A stretch of 64,000 bases of DNA, taken from contig NZ_CP129113.1 of the NCBI RefSeq assembly GCF_030762805.1, positions 1,812,001-1,876,000 on the forward strand, given 5' to 3'. Each line of letters begins with the position of its first letter. The first letter of the stretch is position 1. The notes beneath the pieces are model-generated. The model had not been told where the DNA came from, did not search any database, and saw nothing but the letters and a program-made list of their open reading frames with translations. The translations under genes were made by a program, and so were the position numbers. Shown here piece by piece: positions 16,614 through 24,701 of this stretch. This DNA comes from Aciduricibacillus chroicocephali. Its GTDB lineage: Bacteria; Bacillota; Bacilli; Bacillales; Amphibacillaceae.

Positions 16614-18148
16614 TATACTTCCTCCTCTTCATCCAAATCAGGCGCCGTAAGCTCACGGTTATGTTTCCATTGCATAAAGGATAGGATGATTGCAACAACT
16701 AATACCCCAATAGCAATGCTCCAACCAGATGAAAGGATAAACCCGTCTGAATATCCACCATAGTTTCCTGTTTCAGTAGGGAATTTTTTAAGCAAGTTGT
16801 TTTTCAACAAATCATACATCATATAGCCAAGTACGACTGGTGTAATAACGACTAGACTAAACGTCCACCACCAACGAACGCGAATATCTGAGATTTCATT
16901 TGCATGATTTTTGAACATGCCTAGCTTGCGAAGAATCCAAGCAACAAGAATTACTTCGACAAGACCTAGTACAGCAACACCGAACTGGTTAATGAAGTAA
17001 TCAACGTTGTCCAGGAAGAACAAGCCACCCTTTGTTGCATACAGCAATGAAATAATCGCAGAAAGACCGCCACCGAACAATACTGCACGTATACGAGAAA
17101 TATTGAACTTGTCAACTAGCCCAGCAACATATGTTTCTGTAATCGACATAAGTGATGTCAATCCTGCAAGTACAAGTGACACGAAGAACAAAACACCGAA
17201 TAACTGCGGCAAAGCCGGGAACTGGTTAATGATCTGCGGGAATACAACAAAAGCAAGACCAACACCGTCAGAAACGACCTTATCAACCGGAACACCCTGC
17301 TGCTGTGCAAGGAAACCCAGAACTGAGAAAACTCCAATTCCTGCAAGCAATTCGAAACTTGAGTTACCGAATCCAGTAATAAAGGCATTATTTGTAATAT
17401 CGGATTTCTTCGGCAAATAGCTTGAGTATGTGATCATTATTGCAAAGGCGATTGAAAGACTGAAGAATATCTGCCCATATGCAGCCACCCATACTTTTGA
17501 ATCGAGTATTTTGCTAAAGTCTGGTGCAAAGAATGCTTGCAAACCATCACTAGCTCCTGGAAGTGTAATAGCACGGATTACAATAAGAATGAAGATAAAT
17601 ACAAGCAATGGAATGAAAATTCGGTTTGCCGCTTCAATTCCCTTCTTGACACCTTTCGACAAAATCCCTAGTACGATTGCCCACACGATAATCAATGGAA
17701 TGACAACCTGTGGTACAAGCCCGCCAAAGTGACCTGGCGTGCCAAGATGCAAGTAGTCGTTATAAAGAAAAGCTTCTGTATCTTTTCCCCAGCTCAACTT
17801 GAATGAGAAGAAAGTGTAAGATATTGCCCAGGCAATAATGACTGAATAATATGTTGAGATGACAAAAGATACAAGTACACCCCACCAGCCGATGAATTCA
17901 GTTTTGCGATTCATTCTGCGGAAAGTAAGAGGTGCAGATCCCCGGTACTTATGGCCCATCGTAAATTCCATAATTAGAATTGGTATGCCAGCCGTTAGAA
18001 GTGCGAACAGATAAGGAATGAAAAATGCTCCCCCACCATTCTGATAAGCTACAGCCGGGAAACGCCAAATATTACCTAGACCTATTGCTGAACCGACAGC
18101 AGCCATAATGAACCCGGCTCTTGTTCCCCATTGTGAACGTTGTTCCAT
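16613..18148 (-). CDS. NSS-family sodium-dependent amino acid transporter (MetP-like)
   Basis: A 511-aa sodium:neurotransmitter-symporter family protein with about 11-12 membrane helices. The N-terminal WGTRAGFIMAAVGSAIGLGNIWRFP carries the Na+/substrate-binding unwound helix 1 typical of LeuT-fold NSS. Bacterial members take up hydrophobic amino acids such as methionine, alanine or tyrosine. Pairing with a MetS-type small subunit points to the MetPS type. No riboswitch or T-box is visible in the 190-bp upstream gap, so substrate remains inferred. Confidence 0.9.
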   Translation of the reverse strand: MEQRSQWGTRAGFIMAAVGSAIGLGNIWRFPAVAYQNGGGAFFIPYLFALLTAGIPILIMEFTMGHKYRGSAPLTFRRMNRKTEFIGWWGVLVSFVISTYYSVIIAWAISYTFFSFKLSWGKDTEAFLYNDYLHLGTPGHFGGLVPQVVIPLIIVWAIVLGILSKGVKKGIEAANRIFIPLLVFIFILIVIRAITLPGASDGLQAFFAPDFSKILDSKVWVAAYGQIFFSLSIAFAIMITYSSYLPKKSDITNNAFITGFGNSSFELLAGIGVFSVLGFLAQQQGVPVDKVVSDGVGLAFVVFPQIINQFPALPQLFGVLFFVSLVLAGLTSLMSITETYVAGLVDKFNISRIRAVLFGGGLSAIISLLYATKGGLFFLDNVDYFINQFGVAVLGLVEVILVAWILRKLGMFKNHANEISDIRVRWWWTFSLVVITPVVLGYMMYDLLKNNLLKKFPTETGNYGGYSDGFILSSGWSIAIGVLVVAIILSFMQWKHNRELTAPDLDEEEEV

Positions 18149-18305
18149 GATGATTATCCCCCTAAAAAATTACAGAACAACAAACATATTGATAAAAATG
18201 TTTTTTGTTTTCTGATTATTTCATTCGTTATTATAACTGCTCTCAAAAACAATGTCAAAGCATTCTTAAAGTACTATAATGGTAATATTAAACATTACTT
18301 AAGTA

Positions 18306-18336
18306 ACAAAAAACTCTACAGAATAATCTGCAGAGC
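18306..18336 (-). terminator. Terminator of the NhaC-family gene
   Basis: CTCTaCAG pairs with CTGcAGAG; the minus strand continues with TTTTTTG. Confidence 0.75.
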
Positions 18337-18342
18337 TTAAAA

Positions 18343-19914
18343 TTAGACAGTATGTTCAACTTTCTTTCTGTTCTTGGCTTTAGCTATAAGCAAAGCAATA
18401 ATAGGAATGATCAAGACTGCTGGTAAAGCAAGCCAAAGCTGCTCAGTCATACCTATGATCAAATAACCGAAAGCTGATGCAATTGCAGCAAGCAATGCAT
18501 AAGGGAACTGGGTCATAACGTGATCGATATGGTTCGCTCCTGCTCCAGTCGATGAAAGAATCGTTGAATCTGATATTGGCGAACAATGATCTCCAAAGAC
18601 TGATCCTGCAAGTATTGCCGACAACGTCGGAAGCAACAAGTTGATGTCGACCTTGAGTACAACTTCAGCACCGATTGCTAGCATAATTCCAAAAGTGCCC
18701 CAAGATGTACCAGTCGCGAGCGCCATGATACCCGATATTACGAAGAAAACAAGTGGCAGCATCGTTGGCTTAAGAGTGGACTGTTGTACATAATTGGCAA
18801 GAATTTCGCCAGTCTTCAGATCAGAAATAATGGAACCTACAATCCAAGCAAGCAACAGGATATATATTGCTGGGAGCATCGTCTTAATGCCTTCCCACAA
18901 TATTTTCCCACCATTTGCTCGCGGAGCCTTTTGAGTGAAATGAAGGGCGAAGCCGACGATTACAGCGACAACTCCTCCTGAAAACAGACTTAGGTTTACA
19001 TTCGTTTCAGCAAAAATCGTTAGAACAGTCGGGTTTGAACCGCTAGCTTTGAACCCTGTATAAATCATCATGATTACGGTAACAGCGATCAGTGTGATGA
19101 TCGGCACAAGCAGATGACGAACCCGTCCTTCTTCATGAGGTTCAAATGTTGAACTGAGATCTCCGGCAACTTTAGCTTTTTTCGGATCCGGATCAATAAG
19201 CTGACCGGTTTCCATAGCACGCTTTTCATGTTTACGCATTGGACCGAGATCCATTGAAAAAAGAGCTGTAAGAAAAACGAGCAGTAATGCAGTCAAAGCA
19301 TAGAAATTGTAAGGAATCATTTCTACAAAAGATGTAAGGGGTTTCATATCTCTGATTCCATTGGCTGCGAAAATACTGCCAAGAATCCCGATGATAAAAG
19401 CTCCCCAACTCGAAATTGGTGAAATAACAGTGACCGGTGCAGCTGTCGAGTCTATGTAATATGCAAGTTTCGCCCTTGACACTCGATGTCTGTCTGTAAG
19501 CGGGCGGGCAACTTGTCCAACGGCGAGTGCATTGAAATAATCATCGATAAAAATGATAATTCCAAGAAGTACAGTCATCAACTGGGCACCAGCACGGGTT
19601 TTTACTCGTCTGATCATCCACTCACCAAAAGCAAGGCTGCCACCTGAAGCAGCGAGCAATGCTGTCATTATACCGAGCAATAGCAGGAACGCAAGCAACA
19701 GAAGATTGCCGCTGTTGACCGCTCCTTCCGTATAGAAAATATTAGCAAAGTCCTTCCATATTTCTTTCAAGGTTCCTAAGATTGAGAAATCATTAAGAAT
19801 AAGTGCACCAGCGATAATCCCGGTCCCAAGCGAGAGCAGGACCTTTCTTGTGGCCAAAACGAGCACAAGCATGATCACAGCGGGAAGCAAGGAAAGAATT
19901 TCTTGTGTATCCAT
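18343..19914 (-). CDS. NhaC-family transporter, probable lysine carrier (LysW type)
   Basis: A 523-aa integral membrane protein of the NhaC Na+/H+ antiporter family with about 12-13 hydrophobic segments; family motifs include GIIIFIDDYFNALAVG and STAAPVTVISPISSWG. Its leader carries a lysine riboswitch with terminator (19983-20218). Comparative genomics has linked NhaC-type genes under the L-box with lysine transport (LysW), so lysine or Na+/lysine exchange is more likely than plain Na+/H+ exchange. Start ATG 19914 has GGAGG 11 nt upstream; the TTG at 19932 overlaps that site. Confidence 0.88.
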   Translation of the reverse strand: MDTQEILSLLPAVIMLVLVLATRKVLLSLGTGIIAGALILNDFSILGTLKEIWKDFANIFYTEGAVNSGNLLLLAFLLLLGIMTALLAASGGSLAFGEWMIRRVKTRAGAQLMTVLLGIIIFIDDYFNALAVGQVARPLTDRHRVSRAKLAYYIDSTAAPVTVISPISSWGAFIIGILGSIFAANGIRDMKPLTSFVEMIPYNFYALTALLLVFLTALFSMDLGPMRKHEKRAMETGQLIDPDPKKAKVAGDLSSTFEPHEEGRVRHLLVPIITLIAVTVIMMIYTGFKASGSNPTVLTIFAETNVNLSLFSGGVVAVIVGFALHFTQKAPRANGGKILWEGIKTMLPAIYILLLAWIVGSIISDLKTGEILANYVQQSTLKPTMLPLVFFVISGIMALATGTSWGTFGIMLAIGAEVVLKVDINLLLPTLSAILAGSVFGDHCSPISDSTILSSTGAGANHIDHVMTQFPYALLAAIASAFGYLIIGMTEQLWLALPAVLIIPIIALLIAKAKNRKKVEHTV

Positions 19915-19982
19915 ATAAACTAAAGCCTCCAAATAATTTTTGCAGGTAAGACTGTCCAGTCAGATTAGACAACATGATGGCA

Positions 19983-20022
19983 AAATAAAAAGCAATGATA
20001 GAAAATAACCTATCATTGCTTT
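19983..20022 (-). terminator. Riboswitch expression-platform terminator
   Basis: AAAGCAATGATAG pairs perfectly with CTATCATTGCTTT, followed on the minus strand by TTTTATTTTG. It lies between the lysine aptamer and the NhaC start and would end transcription when lysine is bound. It closely resembles the B. subtilis lysC leader terminator. Confidence 0.88.
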
Positions 20023-20044
20023 ATCAATATACGTTATCCTCCAC

Positions 20045-20218
20045 CGATCAATAGTCCTCCATGCAGAATATGCATGACAGTACATTCCCTGTTCGAAAAC
20101 ATACCAGAATCATGAACGCGACTTCCATGAAACTTCGGCGGCAGATCCTTTCACTGGCAATCATTGGTGTCATCCTCCTGCCGGCTACTTATATATGCCG
20201 CGCCTCTACCTCACCGAT
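20045..20218 (-). ncRNA. Lysine riboswitch (L-box) aptamer
   Basis: Read on the minus strand, the region opens with GGTGAGGTAGAGGCGCG, contains GGATCTGCCGCCGAAG in its middle, then CTGTCATGCATATTCTGCATGGAGGACTA near its end in three separate conserved blocks. These are the L-box signature blocks (AGAGGNGCG, GCCGAAG, CTGTCA, GGAGNGCTA). The span of about 174 nt fits the class, and a terminator follows. It governs the NhaC-family gene. The region up to the yunB stop (20219-20261) would hold the promoter. Confidence 0.92.
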
Positions 20219-20261
20219 TATAAGGTTGGCTATGAATTTGTATATATAGTCTATCAAACTA

Positions 20262-21038
20262 TCAATCCTTCTTCAAGCTGTCTTTTGGCAGTGAAATGGA
20301 AGGTCCTTCCCCATTTCCACTATAAAATTCAGGAACCTTTCCATTTACAATTCCAGAAGTGATGAATATCTTTGTCTCAACTTCAGAGACTGAAGAAGAA
20401 AATGGCATTACGATTTGGACATTGACATTCACACTAATATAAAGCTTATACAGCGCAGAGTTGATACCGAACTCCTCTACCTCATGAATGACATCGGTTT
20501 TAATATTACCGACAATCTCAAAATGTACAGGAATCTTAGGCCCGAGATTAGCCAACACTGAGTTGCCTGTCGCCTGACCGATAGGTATTTCTACTACAGT
20601 AGGATCCCGCTGTGCAAGATCCGAAGCCGTATTTCCGTAATCTTCTGGTTTCAGATTCGGATCCTCTGTATCAATTGTCGCTCCCTTATTCATATTATGA
20701 AGGTAGTATTCAACCCTGTCTGTCGAGGTCCGCAAGATTCTGTTAATTGCAGCCGAGTTCCAGGATGTACTTGTCACTTCCCCATTATGGTCGTACTTTT
20801 CCTCTATCAAATTATCGAACTCAACATCTTCTGTAAACTCGACAGCTGCATTGATCGCTCTTGTAGCAAATTCATCTGTCTTGATTTCAGCAATATCTAT
20901 CAATGTCGGCTTAATGCCGCGATCTACGAGCCAAAAACTGAGCAAAACAAGGATTATAAAACAAATAAAAGTGCATGCAAAAATGGCCTTTGGCGCAGGA
21001 GGTGTCCTCTTTTTGCGGAATCTTTTCCGAAATGCCAC
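20262..21038 (-). CDS. yunB: Sporulation protein YunB
   Basis: A 258-aa protein with a basic N-terminus (RKRFRKKRTPP), one signal-anchor helix (about residues 20-42) and an extracytoplasmic domain with the family regions INAAVEF and GPKIPVHFEIVG. B. subtilis yunB is a mother-cell gene needed for full sporulation. The start is GTG at 21038; its ribosome-binding site GGGGG is buried in a hairpin (21047-21082). Gene order lytH...yunB-yunC-yunD-yunE parallels B. subtilis. Confidence 0.88.
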   Translation of the reverse strand: MAFRKRFRKKRTPPAPKAIFACTFICFIILVLLSFWLVDRGIKPTLIDIAEIKTDEFATRAINAAVEFTEDVEFDNLIEEKYDHNGEVTSTSWNSAAINRILRTSTDRVEYYLHNMNKGATIDTEDPNLKPEDYGNTASDLAQRDPTVVEIPIGQATGNSVLANLGPKIPVHFEIVGNIKTDVIHEVEEFGINSALYKLYISVNVNVQIVMPFSSSVSEVETKIFITSGIVNGKVPEFYSGNGEGPSISLPKDSLKKD

Positions 21039-21046
21039 GCAACATA

Positions 21047-21082
21047 CCCCCTTGCAGCCAGTTTATGCTGGCCACAAGGGGG
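21047..21082 (-). promoter_or_regulatory. Hairpin covering the yunB ribosome-binding site
   Basis: CCCCCTTG (21047-21054) pairs with CAAGGGGG (21075-21082), with an inner GCCAG/CTGGC stem. On the minus strand the final GGGGG is the Shine-Dalgarno of yunB, about 9 nt before its GTG. No T-tract follows, so it is unlikely to be a plain terminator. Confidence 0.6.
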
Positions 21083-21105
21083 TTAGAATGGATAAATTTC
21101 TAGTA

Positions 21106-21435
21106 TTAGACTTGCTTTGGCGCAGACTGTTCAGTCAAGCGGAGCAGAGCATCCTTCCCTTTCATACCGGGTTCCCAGCCGAATTGCTGACGTGAAGCTT
21201 CCGTAACAAGTTCCAAAGGCGCTTCCAGTAAATCATCAATGGAGCGCACTCCTCGGGCCCTTCCGGCGATTACTTCACGATCCCGAAGCGCTGTATCAAG
21301 AATGCCTACATCTAATGCCGCACACATAATATATCCTGTCTCGTTTGTTACGACTAACAAGTTCGTCTTTGGCAAAGCGACACGAACAGAAGTAAAAGTC
21401 TTACCTTCAATTTCAATTGGGTTCACATGAATCAT
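21106..21435 (-). CDS. yunC: DUF1805 protein YunC
   Basis: A 109-aa alpha/beta protein of DUF1805 (YunC family), function unknown, with the recognisable stretch GYIMCAALDVGILD. ATG 21435 has GAGGAG 8-9 nt upstream and gives the family length; an upstream TTG-initiated extension is not needed. Lies between yunD and yunB on the same strand with short gaps. Confidence 0.88.
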   Translation of the reverse strand: MIHVNPIEIEGKTFTSVRVALPKTNLLVVTNETGYIMCAALDVGILDTALRDREVIAGRARGVRSIDDLLEAPLELVTEASRQQFGWEPGMKGKDALLRLTEQSAPKQV

Positions 21436-21495
21436 GATGTAATTCTCCTCCTCTGCAATCAGCCTATGCAGAGGCAACACGTCCAGTTACCCTTT

Positions 21496-22887
21496 TTATG
21501 GCAATCTTTGCAAAGCAAGCAGCAACAAGTCTCGAAGGAACTCAGGCAGGAAATACTTCTTCTCCCTCGCCTTTGCTATCTCGGGGAACAATCTTCCAAA
21601 AGTGAAACTGTCTGCTGTTGCGAGCTTGTAATTGCCTTTTAGATCTATCTCTTCCCCATGAATTTTAGCCGATTTAATGAATGACAGGTCGGCTTTCTCT
21701 TCTCTAATTGGTTCAATCCCGGAAAGAACCATCTTGCCAATCACTTTGCCGCGAAAGCCGAACCCCTTCAATTCATAATGAGTCAATTCTTCTGTTTCAC
21801 CGGCTCGGATGATCTCAAGCAATTCATCACCGTCTACCTCTACAACACATGGATTAATTGGATGCGGACATATACGATGCAAATCACCGCGTGTCACTTT
21901 GCCTGCGGTAAGATCCCCAAGAATGACACCTGAATTCAGCATGGCACAATCCGCCCCTGTCCACTCCTCCATCGTTTCCGTAAGAGCTTGCATGAGTGGA
22001 GTCTTTTTAAACCAGTCCTTTTTTAAATCATAATTCAATTCAGCAACTGTAACAGAAAGCTTCCGTTCTGCATCCTTTTCCAATTTCTTTAGACTGTCTG
22101 CAGTTTGCCCGTCTTCAGGATAGGTTTCCAGGTTTTCTGCATGTCCTGATTTTTCTGTAACCCTATTAAGTATAAGATCCCATTCTATATGAACAGCACC
22201 TGCATAATGGCATCCTTTTCCTGCAGCCGTAAGCAGTACACCGTTTACATATTTGCCGTTCTTGAGAAGATGATGAGTATGGCCTCCCATAATAATATCA
22301 ATCTCCGGCCAAGCTTGCGCAATCTTTTCATCCTCTGACAGTCCAAGATGCGATAATAAAATAAGTATATCGTGCTCAGCTTTCAAGCTGGCAATCTCAT
22401 CACCAAGAAAACGTTCTGGATCACTAATTTCCCAGCCAAGTTTTTTATAAAAAGCTGCAAAAGGTGCCGTCAGTCCGATGATTCCAATTTTCGTGCCATG
22501 TCTTGTCCTGATTGTCTTGCGATCAAGCAGCCAAAATGGCTTTGTACCAGTGGCTGTTTGCAAGTTACTGCAGATGACTGTGAACTTCGAATGATCATAC
22601 AAATGTTGCAAATCCTCATGTGGCAATGTGATGCCTTCATTGTTGCCCAGTGTAACAGCATCATAGCCAATATCATTCATCAGCCCAACATTTGCTTTCC
22701 CAAGCGTCGCTTCTGTAATGGCAGCTACCCGGTCAATATGGTCACCAATATCAAAGAGATAAACATCCCGATTGCGTGACTGCCACTTCGCTCTTTCATT
22801 TTTTAAATAAGCCGCAACCCGTGGCCATTGCTGAAAATTGCTATGAAAATCATTTGTAAAATAAAAATACAGCTGTTCTTGCATCAT
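21496..22887 (-). CDS. yunD: Metallophosphatase/5'-nucleotidase family protein YunD
   Basis: A 463-aa cytoplasmic UshA-type metallophosphatase: N-terminal calcineurin-like domain with YFTNDFHS, FDIGDHIDR, LGNNEG and GGHTHH metal-ligand motifs, and a C-terminal 5'-nucleotidase domain from about residue 280. No signal peptide, unlike periplasmic UshA. The N of GNNEG replaces the usual GNHE, i.e. Asn for His at the catalytic position; B. subtilis YunD should be checked for the same. ATG 22887 follows AAGGGG by 6 nt. Confidence 0.88.
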   Translation of the reverse strand: MMQEQLYFYFTNDFHSNFQQWPRVAAYLKNERAKWQSRNRDVYLFDIGDHIDRVAAITEATLGKANVGLMNDIGYDAVTLGNNEGITLPHEDLQHLYDHSKFTVICSNLQTATGTKPFWLLDRKTIRTRHGTKIGIIGLTAPFAAFYKKLGWEISDPERFLGDEIASLKAEHDILILLSHLGLSEDEKIAQAWPEIDIIMGGHTHHLLKNGKYVNGVLLTAAGKGCHYAGAVHIEWDLILNRVTEKSGHAENLETYPEDGQTADSLKKLEKDAERKLSVTVAELNYDLKKDWFKKTPLMQALTETMEEWTGADCAMLNSGVILGDLTAGKVTRGDLHRICPHPINPCVVEVDGDELLEIIRAGETEELTHYELKGFGFRGKVIGKMVLSGIEPIREEKADLSFIKSAKIHGEEIDLKGNYKLATADSFTFGRLFPEIAKAREKKYFLPEFLRDLLLLALQRLP

Positions 22888-22897
22888 GAAAAACCCC

Positions 22898-23716
22898 TTA
22901 TAGCATGCTGTCAACAATCAAATATAAACCGATTAGCACAAGGCAGATCTGTAAACTGCGGATGAGAGTCTTTCCATTCAAAATTTGATTTACATGGGCA
23001 CCAAGCCATCCACCGATAATTGCACCTGGCACAACGTACAAAGTATAATGCCATGGAATATGGCCAAGAGCAATATGAGTGATTGCTCCTACTCCGCTGC
23101 TAAAGATGATCATGAATAAAGATGTGGCGATTGCAATATGAGCCGGGACACCAAAAAGTAAAATGAGTGAAGGCACTATCATCGATCCACCGCCAATACC
23201 AAATAAGCCTGATAACGTACCTACAAAAAAAGCAATGAAGAACGGCTTCAACCAAGAAATTCTATAACGATATTCCGTGCCATTTACAACAAGTATGCGC
23301 AGAATTCCTTTTCCATGATCGATCTTCTCCTCCCCAGACTTCATCTCAATGAGAAACAGTAAAGAAATAAGGAGAAGTAGAACACCAAAATATAAAGGGA
23401 AATTTTCCATTTGAATATAGCGGCTTAGCCAAGAACCAAAGATACCACCTGGAACACTCCCAGAAATAAGATAAAAACCAAGTCTGAAATCAACAAGTCC
23501 ATTCCTAGAGTTAGAAATGGTTGATGTAATAGTAGTAAAAATCATTGCAATTAGCGAGACTCCTACGATAGATTGAGGATTGACCCACTCAAAACCAGTA
23601 AGAAAATTTGTAAAGAGTAACATAATTGGTACAAAAAGAACCCCACCGCCCAATCCAAGCAGCGCACCAGCAAAAGAGGTCGCAATTGCAGTGACAATAC
23701 AAATAATATAGACCAT
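22898..23716 (-). CDS. yunE: TauE/SafE-family sulfite exporter-like permease (YunE)
   Basis: A 272-aa membrane protein with eight hydrophobic segments and the two internal repeats of the TauE/SafE family (GALLGLGGGVLFVPIMLL and GLFGIGGGSMIVPSLILL). Family members export sulfite, sulfoacetate or related anions, but substrate is unknown here. The gene ends 10 bp before the yunD start, implying an operon yunE-yunD. The ssu sulfonate operon is 25 kb away, so no direct link can be drawn. Confidence 0.88.
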   Translation of the reverse strand: MVYIICIVTAIATSFAGALLGLGGGVLFVPIMLLFTNFLTGFEWVNPQSIVGVSLIAMIFTTITSTISNSRNGLVDFRLGFYLISGSVPGGIFGSWLSRYIQMENFPLYFGVLLLLISLLFLIEMKSGEEKIDHGKGILRILVVNGTEYRYRISWLKPFFIAFFVGTLSGLFGIGGGSMIVPSLILLFGVPAHIAIATSLFMIIFSSGVGAITHIALGHIPWHYTLYVVPGAIIGGWLGAHVNQILNGKTLIRSLQICLVLIGLYLIVDSML

Positions 23717-23799
23717 TTTTATTCCCTATCCTATTCTTTTTAATCAAGTATAGCCGATTTACCTAGATAAGTCGCTATCCGATTATATTAATTGGAATT

Positions 23800-23841
23800 A
23801 AAAAGCCAGCAATGTCCGTAAACGAACATTGCTGGCTTTTT
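23800..23841 (-). terminator. Terminator of the Lys/Glu-rich protein gene
   Basis: AAAAAGCCAGCAATGT and ACATTGCTGGCTTTTT form a long perfect stem. Confidence 0.9.
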
Positions 23842-23849
23842 AACTTTTC

Positions 23850-24557
23850 TTATTCCTTAACTTCTTGTTCTTCAGCAGCCTTGCGCTCTTCTTTTAATTT
23901 CTTTTCAGCTGCTTTTTTATTTTCTTTCTCTTCCTTTTTAGCTGCTTTCTCTTTTTCTTTTTCTAGCTTCTCCTGCTGCTTCTTTTCAGATTCAGCTTTT
24001 TTTAGTTCTTCTTTCTTTTGCTTTTCTACTGCTTTTTCATCTTCTTTTTTCTGCTTTTCCGCTGCTTTTTCTTTTTCCTTTTCTAGTTTCTCCTGCTGTT
24101 TCTTTTCAGATTCAGCTTTTTTTAGTTCTTCTTTCTTTTGCTTTTCTGCTGCCTTCTCGTCTTCCTTTTTAGCTTTTTGCTGTTTCTTTATTTCATTCTC
24201 ATTCTTTTTTCTTTCAGCTTTTTCTTCTTTCTTTTTTTCTTTTGCCTCAGCTTCTGCTTTTCGTTTATCAGCTTTAGCTTGCTTGTCTAACTTCTTTGTT
24301 TCTTTCTTTGATTCTTTTTCCGCTTTCTTTTTTTCTTTCTTCTCTTTTATAATAGCTTTCTTTGCTTTCTTTTTTTCCTGTATAGCTTCTTTTTTCTTTT
24401 TAACTGCTTCTTTCTTTTCCGTATTGGCCTCATTATTAGTGGTAGGATTTGTAGTCTGTTCGCTCTCATTGCTGGAAACAGATGAAGCAGCTGCCATAGA
24501 TATACTTGGAGCGGAAAGGACTAGAAGACTTAATAAAGTAATAAAAACCTTTTTCAC
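23850..24557 (-). CDS. Exported Lys/Glu-rich repeat protein
   Basis: A 235-aa protein with a Sec signal peptide (cleavage near SMAAA, residue 23) and a short Ser/Thr/Asn-rich linker. From about residue 48 to the end it is almost only Lys, Glu, Ala and Gln, predicted as a continuous charged helix or coiled coil. Two 40-residue copies (QKKEELKKAESEKKQQEKLE in each) are encoded by a 120-bp tandem duplication. There is no LPXTG anchor, hydrolase domain or lipobox. I recognise no family; the KEKE composition is also seen in wall-associated spacers. Confidence 0.75.
   Translation of the reverse strand: MKKVFITLLSLLVLSAPSISMAAASSVSSNESEQTTNPTTNNEANTEKKEAVKKKKEAIQEKKKAKKAIIKEKKEKKKAEKESKKETKKLDKQAKADKRKAEAEAKEKKKEEKAERKKNENEIKKQQKAKKEDEKAAEKQKKEELKKAESEKKQQEKLEKEKEKAAEKQKKEDEKAVEKQKKEELKKAESEKKQQEKLEKEKEKAAKKEEKENKKAAEKKLKEERKAAEEQEVKE
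23941..24175. repeat. 120-bp tandem repeat, two copies
   Basis: Segment 23941-24060 is repeated as 24061-24175 in exact 120-bp register with a small number of base differences, many at third positions. It encodes a 40-aa repeat of the exported Lys/Glu-rich protein. Confidence 0.85.
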
Positions 24558-24659
24558 AATAATCTCTCCTTTGATGTATCATCTTGTATAACAGTTTTAG
24601 TATACTTCTATTTAAAGTTCTTGGGAAGATAAGGAAACACAATTTTTAAATTAATATAA

Positions 24660-24692
24660 AAAAACTCCCTGTTAGAGATAACAGGGAGTTTT
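24660..24692 (-). terminator. Terminator of the suf operon
   Basis: AACTCCCTGTTA pairs with TAACAGGGAGTT, loop GAGA; the minus strand continues with TTTTTTATAT. Confidence 0.9.
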
Positions 24693-24701
24693 CTATATAA
24701 A

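Noticed and set aside
18149-18342. T-box or S-box upstream of the NSS transporter
   Set aside because: No conserved blocks or terminator found; the region is A/T-rich without clear structure.
20061-20249. Plus-strand open frame of about 62 codons upstream of the NhaC gene
   Set aside because: It lies antisense to the lysine riboswitch, has no ribosome-binding site and no family resemblance.
23812-24591. Long plus-strand frame (about 259 codons, Ser/Phe-rich) opposite the Lys/Glu-rich gene
   Set aside because: It is the mirror of the biased GAA/AAG codons. The minus frame has a signal peptide, start site and terminator, while the plus frame has none.
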